In this document: positions 32,165 to 32,167 of the stretch, in pieces
How the letters are laid out: each line of letters opens with the position of its first letter
Numbering within the stretch: the stretch's first letter is position 1
Assembly: GCA_020344755.1 (NCBI GenBank)
Contig: CP070829.1
Span: 1,676,687 to 1,708,853 of the forward strand
DNA: 32,167 bases
Direction of reading: 5' to 3'
DNA from: Gemmatimonadales bacterium
GTDB lineage: Bacteria; Gemmatimonadota; Gemmatimonadetes; Longimicrobiales; Gaopeijiaceae
Notes under the pieces: generated by a model
Database searches by the model: none
Told to the model about the DNA's origin: nothing
What the model saw: only the letters and a program-made list of their open reading frames with translations
Translations under genes and position numbers: made by a program

Positions 32165-32167
32165 GGA

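Noticed and set aside
1..32167. Mobile element, prophage, CRISPR or defence system
   Set aside because: I saw no transposase, integrase, phage structural gene, direct-repeat array or known defence domain, and gene order is that of a core chromosomal region.

Overview
This is a high-GC bacterial chromosome segment of about 32 kb made almost entirely of core genes. It holds 32 protein-coding genes that I can support: 30 appear complete, pntB is cut by the left edge, and the last gene may lack a few N-terminal codons at the right edge. I see no rRNA or tRNA gene, insertion sequence, phage gene, CRISPR array or defence island. Strong third-position GC creates many long false frames opposite real genes. 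GTG and TTG starts and 1-4 base stop/start overlaps are common. Three features suggest Gemmatimonadota or a neighbouring high-GC FCB-type phylum: the ribosomal and envelope gene order, the Bacteroidota-type alternative GlmU-like protein, and a short RpoD-type sigma factor. That placement is inference, not proof.

Layout. Positions 1-1979 (minus) carry the proton-translocating transhydrogenase operon pntAA-pntAB-pntB. A divergent spacer separates it from a predicted Tat-exported amidase (2288-3997, plus). ComM/YifB and an EamA transporter follow. A tight plus-strand cluster at 6705-10490 encodes a cysteine desulfurase-like enzyme, the RNA ligase-like phosphodiesterase ThpR, an unrecognised membrane-anchored protein and an NtrX-like sigma-54 activator. 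A minus-strand lipoprotein zinc protease (10579-11319) comes next.

From 11802 to 21945 all genes are on the plus strand. They are signal peptidase I, a short sigma factor, then rplM-rpsI-rpsB-tsf-pyrH-frr-uppS-cdsA-dxr-rseP. This is the widely conserved translation/UMP/isoprenoid/phospholipid/site-2-protease block. Its spacers contain clear hairpins: one at the sigma factor stop codon, three before rpsB, and a terminator-like structure between rpsB and tsf.

Positions 21964-25475 (minus) form one overlapping operon. In transcription order it encodes a CheY-like receiver, mannose-1-phosphate guanylyltransferase, an alternative GlmU-like protein and a WalJ/YycJ-type metallo-beta-lactamase-fold hydrolase. 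A divergent promoter pair at 25511-25590 separates it from a plus-strand run of a lipoprotein, serS, a membrane histidine kinase and pcrA/uvrD. The window ends with a convergent zinc-dependent phospholipase C-like protein.

The region looks ordinary in gene content. The parts most worth attention are: the kinase and receiver that sit on the two arms of one divergent promoter region; the unknown protein at 8469-9131; a pseudoknot-compatible pair of stems at 10504-10560; the structured, Shine-Dalgarno-poor rpsB leader; and strong spacer hairpins that lack U-tracts.
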